Positions 1 through 8,678 of a DNA stretch of 64,000 nt are shown here, one piece after another; positions within the stretch are counted from its first letter, which is position 1, and each line of letters opens with the position of its first letter. The notes beneath the pieces are model-generated. The model was not told where the DNA came from. It saw only the letters and a program-made list of their open reading frames with translations, and did no database searches. The stretch is from NORP110 sp051251595 (GTDB lineage: Bacteria > Pseudomonadota > Alphaproteobacteria > Rhodobacterales > Rhodobacteraceae): assembly GCA_051251595.1 (NCBI GenBank), contig JBPOFA010000012.1:62001-126000 (forward strand). Reading direction: 5' to 3'. The translations under genes and the position numbers were made by a program.

Positions 1-279
1 GACATGGCGTGCATGTCCAAGACTGGCAAAGTCTTTGTCGCCCATATCGCGGATCGGCAAGCGCGACAGGATGGCCACGCCGTTATAACCTTTTTGCCCG
101 CGCGCGATCATGTGCTTATAGCCCAATTCCGCAAAATTTTCGGTTGGGATCTTATCAACAGGGCTTTTGCATTCCTGCAGGCACAGCACATCCGGCCCTT
201 GTTCCGCCAGCAATTTCAAGACCAAAGCTTCGCGCAAGCGCACGGAATTGATGTTCCAGGTGGCAAGGGTAAATGACAT
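1..279 (-). CDS. xth: Exodeoxyribonuclease III, N-terminal part (runs off the window)
   Basis: The reverse strand encodes about 93 residues beginning MSFTLATWNINSVRLREA and continuing with a VLCLQECK stretch, which are the first metal-binding motifs of the exonuclease III/AP endonuclease family (Asn in WNIN, Glu in LQECK). The later part of the catalytic domain lies beyond position 1. The enzyme repairs abasic sites and degrades 3' ends of duplex DNA in the cytoplasm. The start is the ATG at 277-279. It lies downstream of, and in the same direction as, the response regulator gene, with a likely terminator between them, so it probably has its own promoter. The identification is firm although only the N-terminus is visible. 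Confidence 0.93.
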   Translation of the reverse strand, partial: MSFTLATWNINSVRLREALVLKLLAEQGPDVLCLQECKSPVDKIPTENFAELGYKHMIARGQKGYNGVAILSRLPIRDMGDKDFASLGHARHV

Positions 280-356
280 GAAGATTTTCCTTTGGTGGGT
301 TTGGGCAGACAGTATGGTCCTGCCTCCAGGGGCTCAACCCGTTCCTTGCCCAAAGG

Positions 357-385
357 CAAAAAAAGACCCGGCACAAGGCCGGGCC
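357..385 (-). terminator. Rho-independent terminator of the response regulator gene
   Basis: Read on the minus strand, a GC-rich stem (GCCGGGC at 378-384 against ACCCGGC at 366-372, loop of 5) is followed by a run of T (complement of the A-run 358-364). It lies about 50 bases after the response-regulator stop and before xth. Confidence 0.8.
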
Positions 386-436
386 AGTCCAACAGGGAGG
401 TGCGATGCCATAACCCCGACATCGCAAGGGGATTCG

Positions 437-1123
437 TTAAGCTACTAAACGATACCCGCCAGATTCGGTCACAAGAAGGCGAACATTTGACGGATCTGGT
501 TCAATTTTCTGCCGAAGCCGGTAAATATGGGTTTCCAGCGTATGGGTTGTTACGCCTGCGTTATAGCCCCAAACCTCGTGCAACAGCACGTCACGGGCCA
601 CGATTCCTTCGGTCGCGCGGTAAAGAAACTTAAGGATATTTGTCTCTTTTTCCGTCAGGCGGATCTTTTTGTCATCCTCGGTCACCAGCATTTTGACCGC
701 CGGTTTGAACGTATAGGGCCCAAGCTGGAACACCGCGTCCTCTGACTGTTCATGCTGACGCAGCTGCGCCCTGATCCGGGCCAGAAGCACCGGAAACTTG
801 AACGGTTTGGTCACATAGTCATTGGCACCGGCGTCCAGACCCAAAATCGTGTCTGCATCCGTGTCATGGCCGGTCAGCATCAGGATCGGACATTTGACGT
901 TTTGCTTGCGCATCCGGCGGCACAATTCGCGGCCATCTGTATCGGGCAAACCAACGTCCAGAATGACGAGATCATAGATCGCCTCTTTTGATTTTTCGAT
1001 GGCACCGGCACCGCTGTCAGCCTCAAAGACATCAAAGTCTTCGGTCATTACCAGCTGTTCGCTCAGCGCTTCGCGCAGATCATCGTCATCGTCAACCAAT
1101 AGTATTTTTTTCTGAGTAGCCAT
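437..1123 (-). CDS. OmpR/PhoB-family response regulator
   Basis: The 228-residue protein has a receiver domain (about 5-120) with an acidic cluster DDDDD at 11-15, the phosphoacceptor Asp56 in VILDVGLPD, Thr84 and Lys107. A C-terminal winged-helix DNA-binding domain (about 132-228) ends in the usual GGYRLV hairpin. It should be a phosphorylation-dependent transcription factor. No histidine kinase lies beside it, so the partner is elsewhere. The ORF can be extended upstream, but the ATG at 1121-1123 has a GAGG ribosome site about 9 bases ahead and puts the receiver domain at the N-terminus, so I use it. It is divergent from ribA, with 159 bases between the starts. Which regulon it controls cannot be told from sequence. 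Confidence 0.88.
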   Translation of the reverse strand: MATQKKILLVDDDDDLREALSEQLVMTEDFDVFEADSGAGAIEKSKEAIYDLVILDVGLPDTDGRELCRRMRKQNVKCPILMLTGHDTDADTILGLDAGANDYVTKPFKFPVLLARIRAQLRQHEQSEDAVFQLGPYTFKPAVKMLVTEDDKKIRLTEKETNILKFLYRATEGIVARDVLLHEVWGYNAGVTTHTLETHIYRLRQKIEPDPSNVRLLVTESGGYRLVA

Positions 1124-1282
1124 TTTCTCGACCTCACAATTTCCTGTTACTGACATGTGTTCACAGCCCGGGTTCGGCAAGTTTTGCTGCAAGAGTTCAC
1201 GCGCTCGTGTATTTTGGACGGCAATTGTTTCATATTCCCAAATTTACCGGTACATCAAAGCCAAACACATGATGGAAACCCA

Positions 1283-2371
1283 ATGACCCTGTCCTTGTCT
1301 ATGGCAGAACATGTCGCCCGGGCCCGTGGCGATCTTCGCATGGGCGTGCCCGTTGTCCTGCGGCATGGCGCTTCCTCTTATTTGATGGCGGCGGCAGAAA
1401 CATTGACCCCCGAACGGCTGACGGATTTGCAAAAGCTGGGTTCGCCCTCTGTAGCGATCACGCGGCACCGGGCCGACACGCTAAAGGCGCGGGCCTATGA
1501 CGGCGACATCGCCCGGATATCCGTCGCGCCCGACATGTCTGTGGATTGGATCAGGGCCCTCGCAGATCCGGCGGATGATTTGAACGCGCCGATGAAAGGC
1601 CCGTTTCACAGTCTGAGGGATGGCAACGCCGACCCGCACCGCGCCGCCATCACCCTGGTCAAAACCGCTCGGCTGCTGCCCGCAGTTCTGGTCGTAGAGC
1701 TGTCCGATTCAGCTTTGGCCTCTGTTGATCCGGACCTGACCCAAATGGATGTTGCACAGCTTTCGAACATGCTGGGCCAAGACATGCATCTAAATCATGT
1801 TTCCAGCGCAAAGGTACCCATGGCGCTGGCGAATGCCGGGCGTTTGCATGTTTTTCGCCCCGATGATGGCGGTGAAGAGCATTACGCAATCGAAATTGGA
1901 CGTCTGGACACCAGCGCCCCGGTTCTGACACGGCTTCATTCTGCCTGTTTCACGGGCGACATACTGGGCAGCCTCAAATGTGATTGCGGTCCGCAGCTGC
2001 ACACCGCGTTGAAAGAGATCAACAGCCACGGCTCTGGCGTCTTGCTTTATCTCAATCAAGAAGGGCGCGGCATCGGGCTTGCCAATAAGATGCGCGCCTA
2101 TTCCTTGCAGGATCAGGGGTTCGACACGGTCGAGGCCAATCATCGTCTGGGCTTTGAAGACGATGAACGCGATTTTCGGATTGGGGCGCAAATCCTAAAG
2201 CAAATGAATGTGCGGTCTGTTAGGCTGCTGACGAATAATCCGGCCAAGGTCGCGATGATGCAAGCCAATGGTATTGAAGTGGCTGACAGAGTCCCCCTAA
2301 AGGTTGGAACAAACGCGCTGAATGCCGGTTATCTGGCCACCAAGGCCAATAAGTCAGGGCATCTTCTGTGA
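1283..2371 (+). CDS. ribA: GTP cyclohydrolase II (riboflavin synthesis)
   Basis: The 362-residue protein carries a complete GTP cyclohydrolase II domain from about residue 180. It has the zinc ligands Cys222, Cys233 and Cys235 (HSACFTGDILGSLKCDC), the catalytic NQEGRGIGL stretch, and a C-terminal TNNP motif. The enzyme converts GTP to the first committed pyrimidine of riboflavin synthesis. The first ~170 residues are not part of a minimal RibA (about 200 residues); they occupy the place of a DHBP synthase domain in bifunctional RibBA proteins, but I see no intact RibB active-site motif there. The ATG at 1283 is preferred to the longer ORF start because the upstream residues look like untranslated leader. 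It overlaps the next gene by 4 bases. Confidence 0.93.
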   Translation: MTLSLSMAEHVARARGDLRMGVPVVLRHGASSYLMAAAETLTPERLTDLQKLGSPSVAITRHRADTLKARAYDGDIARISVAPDMSVDWIRALADPADDLNAPMKGPFHSLRDGNADPHRAAITLVKTARLLPAVLVVELSDSALASVDPDLTQMDVAQLSNMLGQDMHLNHVSSAKVPMALANAGRLHVFRPDDGGEEHYAIEIGRLDTSAPVLTRLHSACFTGDILGSLKCDCGPQLHTALKEINSHGSGVLLYLNQEGRGIGLANKMRAYSLQDQGFDTVEANHRLGFEDDERDFRIGAQILKQMNVRSVRLLTNNPAKVAMMQANGIEVADRVPLKVGTNALNAGYLATKANKSGHLL

Positions 2372-2862
2372 CCTCTGCCGACCTGGTTCTGACCCGGCGC
2401 GGGGTGCGTTTTGCCAACCGGTATTTCCCCTGTTCCATCGGCAAGGGCGGCGTAAATCGCGTTAAGACAGAGGGCGACGGCGTTACGCCAGCCGGTGTCC
2501 TTCGCATCACCGGGTGCCTATATCGCCCTGACCGTTTGTCCCACCCCGTTCCCTGGGCAGAGCCGATCTTGCCAAATGATCTATGGAGCGATGATTCCGC
2601 CGACCCTGATTACAATCAACTTGTGCGCGGTCCCCATAGTTACAGCCACGAGCGTTTGCGCCGTGCCGATCCGCTGTATGATTTGGTGCTGACCACCGAT
2701 TGGAACTGGCCCATAGCCAAGCCAAATCTGGGGTCTGCGATTTTCATTCACACGTGGCGTAAACCCCGCCATCCGACAGAAGGCTGTATCGCGTTTCGCG
2801 CGGATCATCTTTTGTGGATCACCAAACGCGTTGGCATAGGCACACGGGTCGTTAATGCCTAG
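2368..2862 (+). CDS. L,D-transpeptidase (YkuD) family protein
   Basis: The 164-residue protein has the YkuD catalytic signature: His128 in FIHTW and Cys140 in HPTEGCIAF. Family members form 3-3 peptidoglycan cross-links or attach or trim peptides, using the Cys as acyl acceptor. It starts with GTG inside the ribA stop (GTGA overlap, 2368-2371), so it is translationally coupled to ribA. There is no signal peptide or transmembrane segment in this reading, which is odd for a periplasmic enzyme; many alphaproteobacterial members of this short family look the same. The substrate is unknown. Confidence 0.85.
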   Translation: MTSADLVLTRRGVRFANRYFPCSIGKGGVNRVKTEGDGVTPAGVLRITGCLYRPDRLSHPVPWAEPILPNDLWSDDSADPDYNQLVRGPHSYSHERLRRADPLYDLVLTTDWNWPIAKPNLGSAIFIHTWRKPRHPTEGCIAFRADHLLWITKRVGIGTRVVNA

Positions 2863-2877
2863 CGCAATGGGCTGCGG

Positions 2878-3525
2878 CTAATCCCGCGCCCCAAACACAG
2901 CCGATCCGACACGGACATAGGTTGCCCCTTGGGCGATCGCGCGCTCGAAATCCCCGCTCATCCCCATTGAAAGTTCAGACAGGCCATTGCGTTCGGCTAT
3001 TTTGGCCAGCAGCGCAAAGTGCAACGACGGTTCCTGATCCACAGGCGGGATGCACATCAGGCCGATAACGGGCAGGTCCAGCGCCCGGCATTCCGCCACA
3101 AAGGCATCGGCCTCACCCGGCAGGATACCGGCCTTTTGCGGTTCCTCGCCGGTGTTGACTTGAACGAACAGTTTTGGGCAGGTCCCGGTTTCTTGTGCGA
3201 TGCGAGCGATGAACCGCGCCAGTTTGGGCCGATCCAGGGAATGAATCGCTTCGAACAGATCGAATGCTTGGCGCACTTTGTTTGTTTGCAGGGGGCCAAG
3301 CAGGTGGACGTTGATATCAGAATACTGCTCGCGCCACTCTGGCCATTTGTCGGCCGCTTCCTGCACGCGATTTTCGCCGAACAGTTTGTGCCCGGCCTCA
3401 AGCACCGGAATAACCCGTTCAGCGGGCTGCATCTTGGAAACGGCAATCAGCTGTGTGCTGCCGGCGGCACGGCCTATGCGGGTCTCTTCCGCGGTTATTC
3501 TGGTTTTGATCTCAGAAAGTGACAT
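2878..3525 (-). CDS. YggS/PROSC-family PLP homeostasis protein
   Basis: The 215-residue protein is a single-domain PLP-binding TIM barrel. The PLP lysine is Lys31 in IAVSKMQP. It is followed by the family motif GENRVQEA, and near the end come MGMSGDFERAI and VRVGSAVFG, which bind the phosphate. Family members buffer pyridoxal phosphate and affect amino-acid pools; no catalytic reaction is established. The gene is convergent with the L,D-transpeptidase gene, leaving 15 bases between stops, and lies downstream of the porin terminator. The assignment to the family is secure. Confidence 0.93.
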   Translation of the reverse strand: MSLSEIKTRITAEETRIGRAAGSTQLIAVSKMQPAERVIPVLEAGHKLFGENRVQEAADKWPEWREQYSDINVHLLGPLQTNKVRQAFDLFEAIHSLDRPKLARFIARIAQETGTCPKLFVQVNTGEEPQKAGILPGEADAFVAECRALDLPVIGLMCIPPVDQEPSLHFALLAKIAERNGLSELSMGMSGDFERAIAQGATYVRVGSAVFGARD

Positions 3526-3563
3526 AGACGCCTTTTTCGCTTTTCAGTTCACACGCATATGGC

Positions 3564-3598
3564 ACAAAAGAAAAGAGCGGGCCAAGGCCCGCTCTTTC
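3564..3598 (-). terminator. Terminator downstream of the porin gene
   Basis: A long perfect inverted repeat (AAGAGCGGGCC / GGCCCGCTCTT, about 3573-3597) lies 24 bases after the porin stop. It is followed on the minus strand by a T-rich tract, complement of the A-rich 3564-3575. Confidence 0.88.
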
Positions 3599-3621
3599 CA
3601 TTTCGAAATAATCCAGATGGA

Positions 3622-4641
3622 TTAGAACGACATTGATACACCGAAGTCAGCAACAGTGTTGTCTGCGTAGTTGCTCACTACACCACCTTTGATGGACAGA
3701 CCGCCACCAAGGTCATATTCAGCACCAAGGCCGTATGCGTCTTGAGTTGACACGGCGCCCAGGTCTTTAGAAGCATAGAATGCTGCAACTGACAGAGCGT
3801 CCATAGAGTACTTACCAGACAGACCCCACTGAGAGCTGCTTGAAGCAAGTCCGTCAATTGAGCCGTAGTTTGCTTTTACAGTGAAGTCACCGAATTCAGC
3901 GGAACCACCGATTACGTACTGGCTGATTGTCTGGTAGTTAGAAATTGTCGCACCACCGTTTGTAGACAAAGCAGCGTCGATTGTTTCAAAACCAGCAGCG
4001 ATCGAGTAGCCGTTTGAAGACCACTTACCACCAACAGAGTATGTGTTCTGAGCGTAAAGGATGCTTGAAGCAGAAGCAACTGCAACTGTACCACCACCTG
4101 TTGTTGCAACAGTCGCACTAGCCACTGAAATAACAGTGTTTGCACCAGCAGGTGAACCAGCACCAAGGTAGAAAGTGAAGTCGCCAGTTGAGTATTCATA
4201 CAACGCAGCAGGGTTAGGATAGATCGTGTCGTCACGTCCGTCACCATCTGCATCTGTACCGCCGTTGACGTACAGCAGCTCGTGTGTATCGCCAAGACCA
4301 GTCAAAGTGATCGCATCGATGTTACCAACGGCAGCTTTTGCAGCACCGTCAACATCACCCATGGACAATTTACCCCAAGAGTCGGAGATAAATGCAGAAC
4401 CAGAAAGACCGTCACCAGCGCCGCCAGCGTCTTTGATCTGGAACGAACCACCGAAAGCCAAACCGCCGTCTGATTCACCAGACAGAGTGACTTCAGCACG
4501 TGCACGGCTGTTGAATTCTAGGTCACCAGCGTCGTTGTAAACAACACCCATACGAGCGTCGCCTGACAACGTAACGTCGCCAGCAGCTGCATAGCCAGCT
4601 GTGGCTACGAGTGCTGTAGTAGCAATCAAAATCTTTTTCAT
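3622..4641 (-). CDS. Outer-membrane porin (Rhodobacter type)
   Basis: The 339-residue protein opens with a Sec signal peptide (MKKILIATTALVATAGYAAA) and continues as alternating amphipathic strands. It begins with GDVTLSGDARMGVVYND and ends in Phe (FGVSMSF), the C-terminal signal for outer-membrane insertion. This matches the 16-stranded trimeric porins of Rhodobacterales, which let small solutes diffuse through the outer membrane. Codon choice is visibly different from the neighbours, with a narrow preferred set that leaves long open antisense frames; this is usual for a very highly expressed gene. The ribosome site AAGGG sits just upstream of the ATG. A strong terminator follows. Confidence 0.93.
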   Translation of the reverse strand: MKKILIATTALVATAGYAAAGDVTLSGDARMGVVYNDAGDLEFNSRARAEVTLSGESDGGLAFGGSFQIKDAGGAGDGLSGSAFISDSWGKLSMGDVDGAAKAAVGNIDAITLTGLGDTHELLYVNGGTDADGDGRDDTIYPNPAALYEYSTGDFTFYLGAGSPAGANTVISVASATVATTGGGTVAVASASSILYAQNTYSVGGKWSSNGYSIAAGFETIDAALSTNGGATISNYQTISQYVIGGSAEFGDFTVKANYGSIDGLASSSSQWGLSGKYSMDALSVAAFYASKDLGAVSTQDAYGLGAEYDLGGGLSIKGGVVSNYADNTVADFGVSMSF

Positions 4642-4930
4642 ATCGTTTCCCTTATTCGGTGAAAAAAGATTCTCAATTCAGGGGAATCCAAACTGAGTAT
4701 GCCGTTGTTTCGCCTTTTGCCGTTCTCATTGCAAGCCAAGGAAATTGGTGTGTGAGAATGTGGGCGGCGATGGTGCAGCTTTGCCACAGTTGAATTGCCG
4801 CCCCGCGCGATAGCGCATCCCAGACCTTTAGAATCCGGGGCAAATGGCCTTGCCCGCTCTTGTTTGCTTGAGTACTACAGTGAAAAGCATAGTCCAATCG
4901 TGCACAGGATCAGGGCAGGTACATTATATA

Positions 4931-5395
4931 ATGACGTTAAAATCGAATCTGTTGATGCTGATGCTGGCCGGTACACTGGCTGCCTGTGGTGGCCAAAGTA
5001 ACGACAGCGGCGGGAAAATCGGCAACCATGTCGAATCTCCTCCAGAAGAAGAAGAAACGATCTGGGATCTGTTTAGCGGGAACGAAGACGCCAAGACACA
5101 GGTCGAGGTTAACAGATACTTGTGGAGAGCGTCGCTAGAGCTGTTGGATTTCCTGCCGATCCAATCCGTCGATCCATATACAGGCATCATTACGACCGGA
5201 TATGGGACGCCTCCGGGCGGTGGACGCGCCTATCGCGCTACAATCTATATTCAAGACCCTGCCTTGGATGCACGTTCGTTAAAGATCGCGCTTATGACGC
5301 GCAGCGGCCCCGTTGGCGCTGATACAGAGCGCGCCGTTGAAGACGCGATTCTGACACGTGCGCGCCAGCTGCGCATTCAGGCAGGCAATCTCTGA
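4931..5395 (+). CDS. DUF3576-type lipoprotein
   Basis: The 154-residue protein begins with a lipoprotein signal whose lipobox is LAAC at residues 16-19, so Cys19 should be lipidated. An acidic linker (about 33-50, EEEE) follows. A mature domain of about 100 residues carries an NRYLWRASLELLDFLPIQ stretch and a dibasic/arginine-rich C-terminal helix (RARQLRIQAGNL). This is the DUF3576 family found just upstream of leuS in many alphaproteobacteria. Its function is not known; location suggests envelope assembly alongside the lptE gene downstream. The ATG at 4931 is chosen over an upstream in-frame ATG because it places the lipobox correctly. Confidence 0.85.
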   Translation: MTLKSNLLMLMLAGTLAACGGQSNDSGGKIGNHVESPPEEEETIWDLFSGNEDAKTQVEVNRYLWRASLELLDFLPIQSVDPYTGIITTGYGTPPGGGRAYRATIYIQDPALDARSLKIALMTRSGPVGADTERAVEDAILTRARQLRIQAGNL

Positions 5396-5617
5396 TCAAT
5401 TTCCACCCGTCCCCGGGCTGAATCGGCTGCGACGGCCCGGAATTTGCAGCCGTCGCGCGGCGTTTCAGGGCTGTTTTGCCCCCGAAAACCCAAAACCAAT
5501 GAAAATTGGGCCCAGTTTCTTGGCACCGGGCACGGTACGGCCTAGACCCCAAACAATTGCTTAAGTATCAAAACGCACCGCAAATTCGCGGCCACATCTG
5601 CAAGGACGACAACATTC

Positions 5618-8161
5618 ATGTCTAGATATGATCCCGCCAGCATCGAAACAAAGTGGCAAGCCGCTTGGGATGACGCAGGCACATTCCTGGCAAAACGGGA
5701 CGAATCAAAGCCAAAATACTATGTGCTGGAAATGTTCCCTTACCCATCCGGGAATCTGCATATTGGACATGTGCGGAACTACACGCTTGGCGACGTGGTT
5801 GCGCGGTACAAGTCATCCACGGGGCATTCGGTCTTGCACCCAATGGGATGGGACGCATTTGGTCTTCCGGCGGAAAACGCCGCCATAAACCGGAAAATCC
5901 ACCCCGGCGAATGGACCTATAATAATATCGAGAACATGAAGAAGCAGTTCAAATCCATTGGGCTGTCGATCGACTGGTCCCGCGAATTTGCCACATGTGA
6001 CCCTGAATATTACGGCCAGCAGCAATCGCTGTTCATTGATTTCCTTGAAAAAGGCCTCGTCTATCGCAAAAACGCTGTGGTGAACTGGGATCCGGTCGAT
6101 ATGACCGTTCTGGCCAATGAACAGGTGATCGACGGCAAAGGCTGGCGGTCTGACGCGCCCGTCGAACGGCGTGAATTGACGCAATGGTTCTTCAAGATCT
6201 CTGACTATTCCGAAGAATTGCTGGACGCGCTGGATGGGTTGGACAACTGGCCCGCCAAGGTGAAACTGATGCAATCCAACTGGATCGGAAAATCCCGCGG
6301 GATCGAAATTCCGTTCCAGCTGACTGCCCCGTCCAATGGGATGGACACGATCACCTGTTACTCAACGCGCCCGGATACAATGCGGGGCGCCAGCTTTATC
6401 GCGATTTCCTCTGATCACCCGCTGGCCAAAGCGCTGGAACAGGAGTCACCGGAAATCGCCGCCTTCTGTAAAGAATGCCGCAAGCTTGGCACCACCGAAG
6501 AGGCGATGGAAAAGGCCGAAAAGCTGGGCTTTGACACCGGGTTAGCTGTCAAACACCCAACAAATGAGGGCGAAGTGCTGCCGGTTTGGATCGGCAATTT
6601 TGTGTTGATGGATTACGGCACCGGTGCCGTGTTCGGCTGTCCGGCCCATGACCAACGCGATTTGGACTTTGCCCGTAAATACGATCTGCCGACGCCAAAC
6701 GCCTTTTACATGCCCGGCGACACAACAGATGTCGGGTCAGAGGCATTAGCGCCTGCCAAAACCGAAACTGTGCAATTTGTCGACCATTTCGCAGGGATCG
6801 GTCTGGCCACAAGCCAGGAAGCGATCGACGCAACCATCGATTGGTTCGAAGAACGCGGCCTTGGCACAGGGATGACCAAATTCCGTCTGCGCGACTGGGG
6901 CCTGTCTCGCCAGCGCTATTGGGGTGCACCGATCCCCGTTATCCATTGTGAGGATTGCGGCGTTGTCCCCGAGAAGAAAGAAAACCTGCCCGTTAGGTTG
7001 CCCGATGACATCACCTTTGATCGTCCCGGCAATCCGCTGGATTGGCACCCAACCTGGCGCGACACGCCCTGCCCATCCTGTGGCAAACCGGCCAAGCGCG
7101 AAACGGACACGATGGATACGTTTGTGGATTCGTCCTGGTACTTCGCCCGGTTCACTGCGCCGCGTGCGACAACGCCAACCGTTATGGCGGATGCAGAATA
7201 CTGGATGAATGTTGACCAGTATATTGGCGGCATTGAACACGCGATTCTGCATCTGCTCTATTCCCGCTTCTTCGCACGGGCGATGCATATCTGCGGCCAT
7301 TTGCCGGATCACGCGGTAGAACCGTTTGACGCGCTGTTCACACAAGGCATGGTCACCCACGCGATTTATCAAACCCGCGATAAAAACGACCGCCCCGTCT
7401 ACCATTTCCCGACAGATGTGGCAGATGGCAAGGTGATCGCCACGGGTGAACCGGTAGAAACGATTCCCGCCGCCAAGATGTCAAAAGCCAAACTCAACGT
7501 CGTGGACCCCAACAGCATCATTGGCCAATACGGGGCCGACACGGCGCGCTGGTTTGTTCTGTCTGATTCTCCTCCGGAACGGGACGTCGAATGGACTGCC
7601 TCTGGGGCAGAGGCTGCGTTCAAGCATCTTGGCCGCGTCTGGCGCATGGCCGTTGACATCGCAGAAGGCAAAGACACCGGCAAAGACGATGCCGCCCTGC
7701 TGCGCGTCACGCATAAGGCAATCCATGACGTCACCCTGGGCATTGAAAGCTTTGGCTTTAACACCGCCATTGCCAATCTCTATGGCTTTGCCGCGGCCCT
7801 GGCGAAATCCAAGGCCAGCGCTGCGGCCCGTAAGGATTCGATGTTGATCCTGGCCCAACTGATGTCCCCCGTAACCCCGCACCTGGCCGAAGAAATCTGG
7901 GCGCTTTTGGGCGGCGAGGGCCTGATCGCAGAGGCGACATGGCCAAAGGCGGATCAATCCCTGCTGGTCGAAGACGAGGTGACTCTGCCGATCCAGATCA
8001 ACGGCAAACGGCGCTCTGAGATTACCGTGCCAAAGGATATGGCCAAGGAAGAGGTTGAAAAACTTGCGCTGGAAGATGATGCTGTGATCAGGGTGCTCGA
8101 CGGTGCGACACCCAAAAAGGTCATCGTCGTTCCGGGGCGTATCATTAATGTCGTTGTCTAA
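5618..8161 (+). CDS. leuS: Leucyl-tRNA synthetase
   Basis: The 847-residue class I synthetase charges tRNA-Leu. The HIGH motif is at 48-51 (SGNLHIGHVRN), followed by the GWDAFGLPAENAA stretch, an inserted CP1 editing domain with CYSTRPDT, and the FVDSSWYF motif. The second signature is at 620-624. It reads KMSKA rather than the usual KMSKS, and the DNA reads AAG ATG TCA AAA GCC, so this is not a translation slip. Length is normal for the family. The gene is followed by lptE with a 14-base overlap and holA with a 4-base overlap, an order typical of Rhodobacterales. Confidence 0.97.
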   Translation: MSRYDPASIETKWQAAWDDAGTFLAKRDESKPKYYVLEMFPYPSGNLHIGHVRNYTLGDVVARYKSSTGHSVLHPMGWDAFGLPAENAAINRKIHPGEWTYNNIENMKKQFKSIGLSIDWSREFATCDPEYYGQQQSLFIDFLEKGLVYRKNAVVNWDPVDMTVLANEQVIDGKGWRSDAPVERRELTQWFFKISDYSEELLDALDGLDNWPAKVKLMQSNWIGKSRGIEIPFQLTAPSNGMDTITCYSTRPDTMRGASFIAISSDHPLAKALEQESPEIAAFCKECRKLGTTEEAMEKAEKLGFDTGLAVKHPTNEGEVLPVWIGNFVLMDYGTGAVFGCPAHDQRDLDFARKYDLPTPNAFYMPGDTTDVGSEALAPAKTETVQFVDHFAGIGLATSQEAIDATIDWFEERGLGTGMTKFRLRDWGLSRQRYWGAPIPVIHCEDCGVVPEKKENLPVRLPDDITFDRPGNPLDWHPTWRDTPCPSCGKPAKRETDTMDTFVDSSWYFARFTAPRATTPTVMADAEYWMNVDQYIGGIEHAILHLLYSRFFARAMHICGHLPDHAVEPFDALFTQGMVTHAIYQTRDKNDRPVYHFPTDVADGKVIATGEPVETIPAAKMSKAKLNVVDPNSIIGQYGADTARWFVLSDSPPERDVEWTASGAEAAFKHLGRVWRMAVDIAEGKDTGKDDAALLRVTHKAIHDVTLGIESFGFNTAIANLYGFAAALAKSKASAAARKDSMLILAQLMSPVTPHLAEEIWALLGGEGLIAEATWPKADQSLLVEDEVTLPIQINGKRRSEITVPKDMAKEEVEKLALEDDAVIRVLDGATPKKVIVVPGRIINVVV

Positions 8162-8678
8162 GCTCACTCGTCGCAGCCTGATCGCAGCCGCTTTGCTGCC
8201 GCTGATCGGCTGCGGCTATGAACCGGCATTTGGCCCGACCGGCCAGTCGCAAGCGCTGCTCAACCAGGTCTCTGTGCCAGAAGCGCGGGACAAAAGAGAA
8301 TTCGACTTTAACGCGCAGTTTGAACGGCGGCTGGGGCACACAAGTGCTGGCACCTATGAGCTGACCTATTCGATCAAGACGGTTCGCGACGGCGTTGCGA
8401 TCCGGGTGGGTGGCGATGTCTTCCGCTACAACCTGATTGGAACCGTAACCTTTGCCCTGAACGATGCGGCGACGGGCAAAAAGCTCGTCTCTTCCAAGGT
8501 TGAAGGCTTCACATCCTATTCCGTCGTGTTCGTGGACAACGCCGCAAATCCCACCAGCACCAGCGCAACAATCGCCAGTGTCGCGGCCCGCGAAGATGCA
8601 GAGGACCGTCTGATGATCATATTGGCCGATCAGGTTGTGACAAGGCTTGTTGCCACGTCAGGAACCTGGGCGAAATGA
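8148..8678 (+). CDS. lptE: LPS-assembly lipoprotein LptE
   Basis: The 176-residue lipoprotein has the lipobox LIGC at 19-22, then GYEPAFGP, the conserved opening of alphaproteobacterial LptE. The rest is a small alpha/beta domain. LptE plugs the LptD barrel in the outer membrane and helps place lipopolysaccharide on the cell surface. The start ATG at 8148 lies inside leuS (14-base overlap), which makes the two genes translationally coupled; an earlier ATG at 8103 would bury the signal peptide. Its stop overlaps the holA start (ATGA). Confidence 0.9.
   Translation: MSLSKLTRRSLIAAALLPLIGCGYEPAFGPTGQSQALLNQVSVPEARDKREFDFNAQFERRLGHTSAGTYELTYSIKTVRDGVAIRVGGDVFRYNLIGTVTFALNDAATGKKLVSSKVEGFTSYSVVFVDNAANPTSTSATIASVAAREDAEDRLMIILADQVVTRLVATSGTWAK

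Noticed and set aside
3912..4295. A 127-codon alternate frame inside the porin gene
   Set aside because: It is an out-of-frame reading of the biased porin codons, low in complexity (Leu/Thr/Gln).
4673..4897. A 74-codon frame upstream of the porin
   Set aside because: No ribosome site, no domain, and it covers the porin promoter region.
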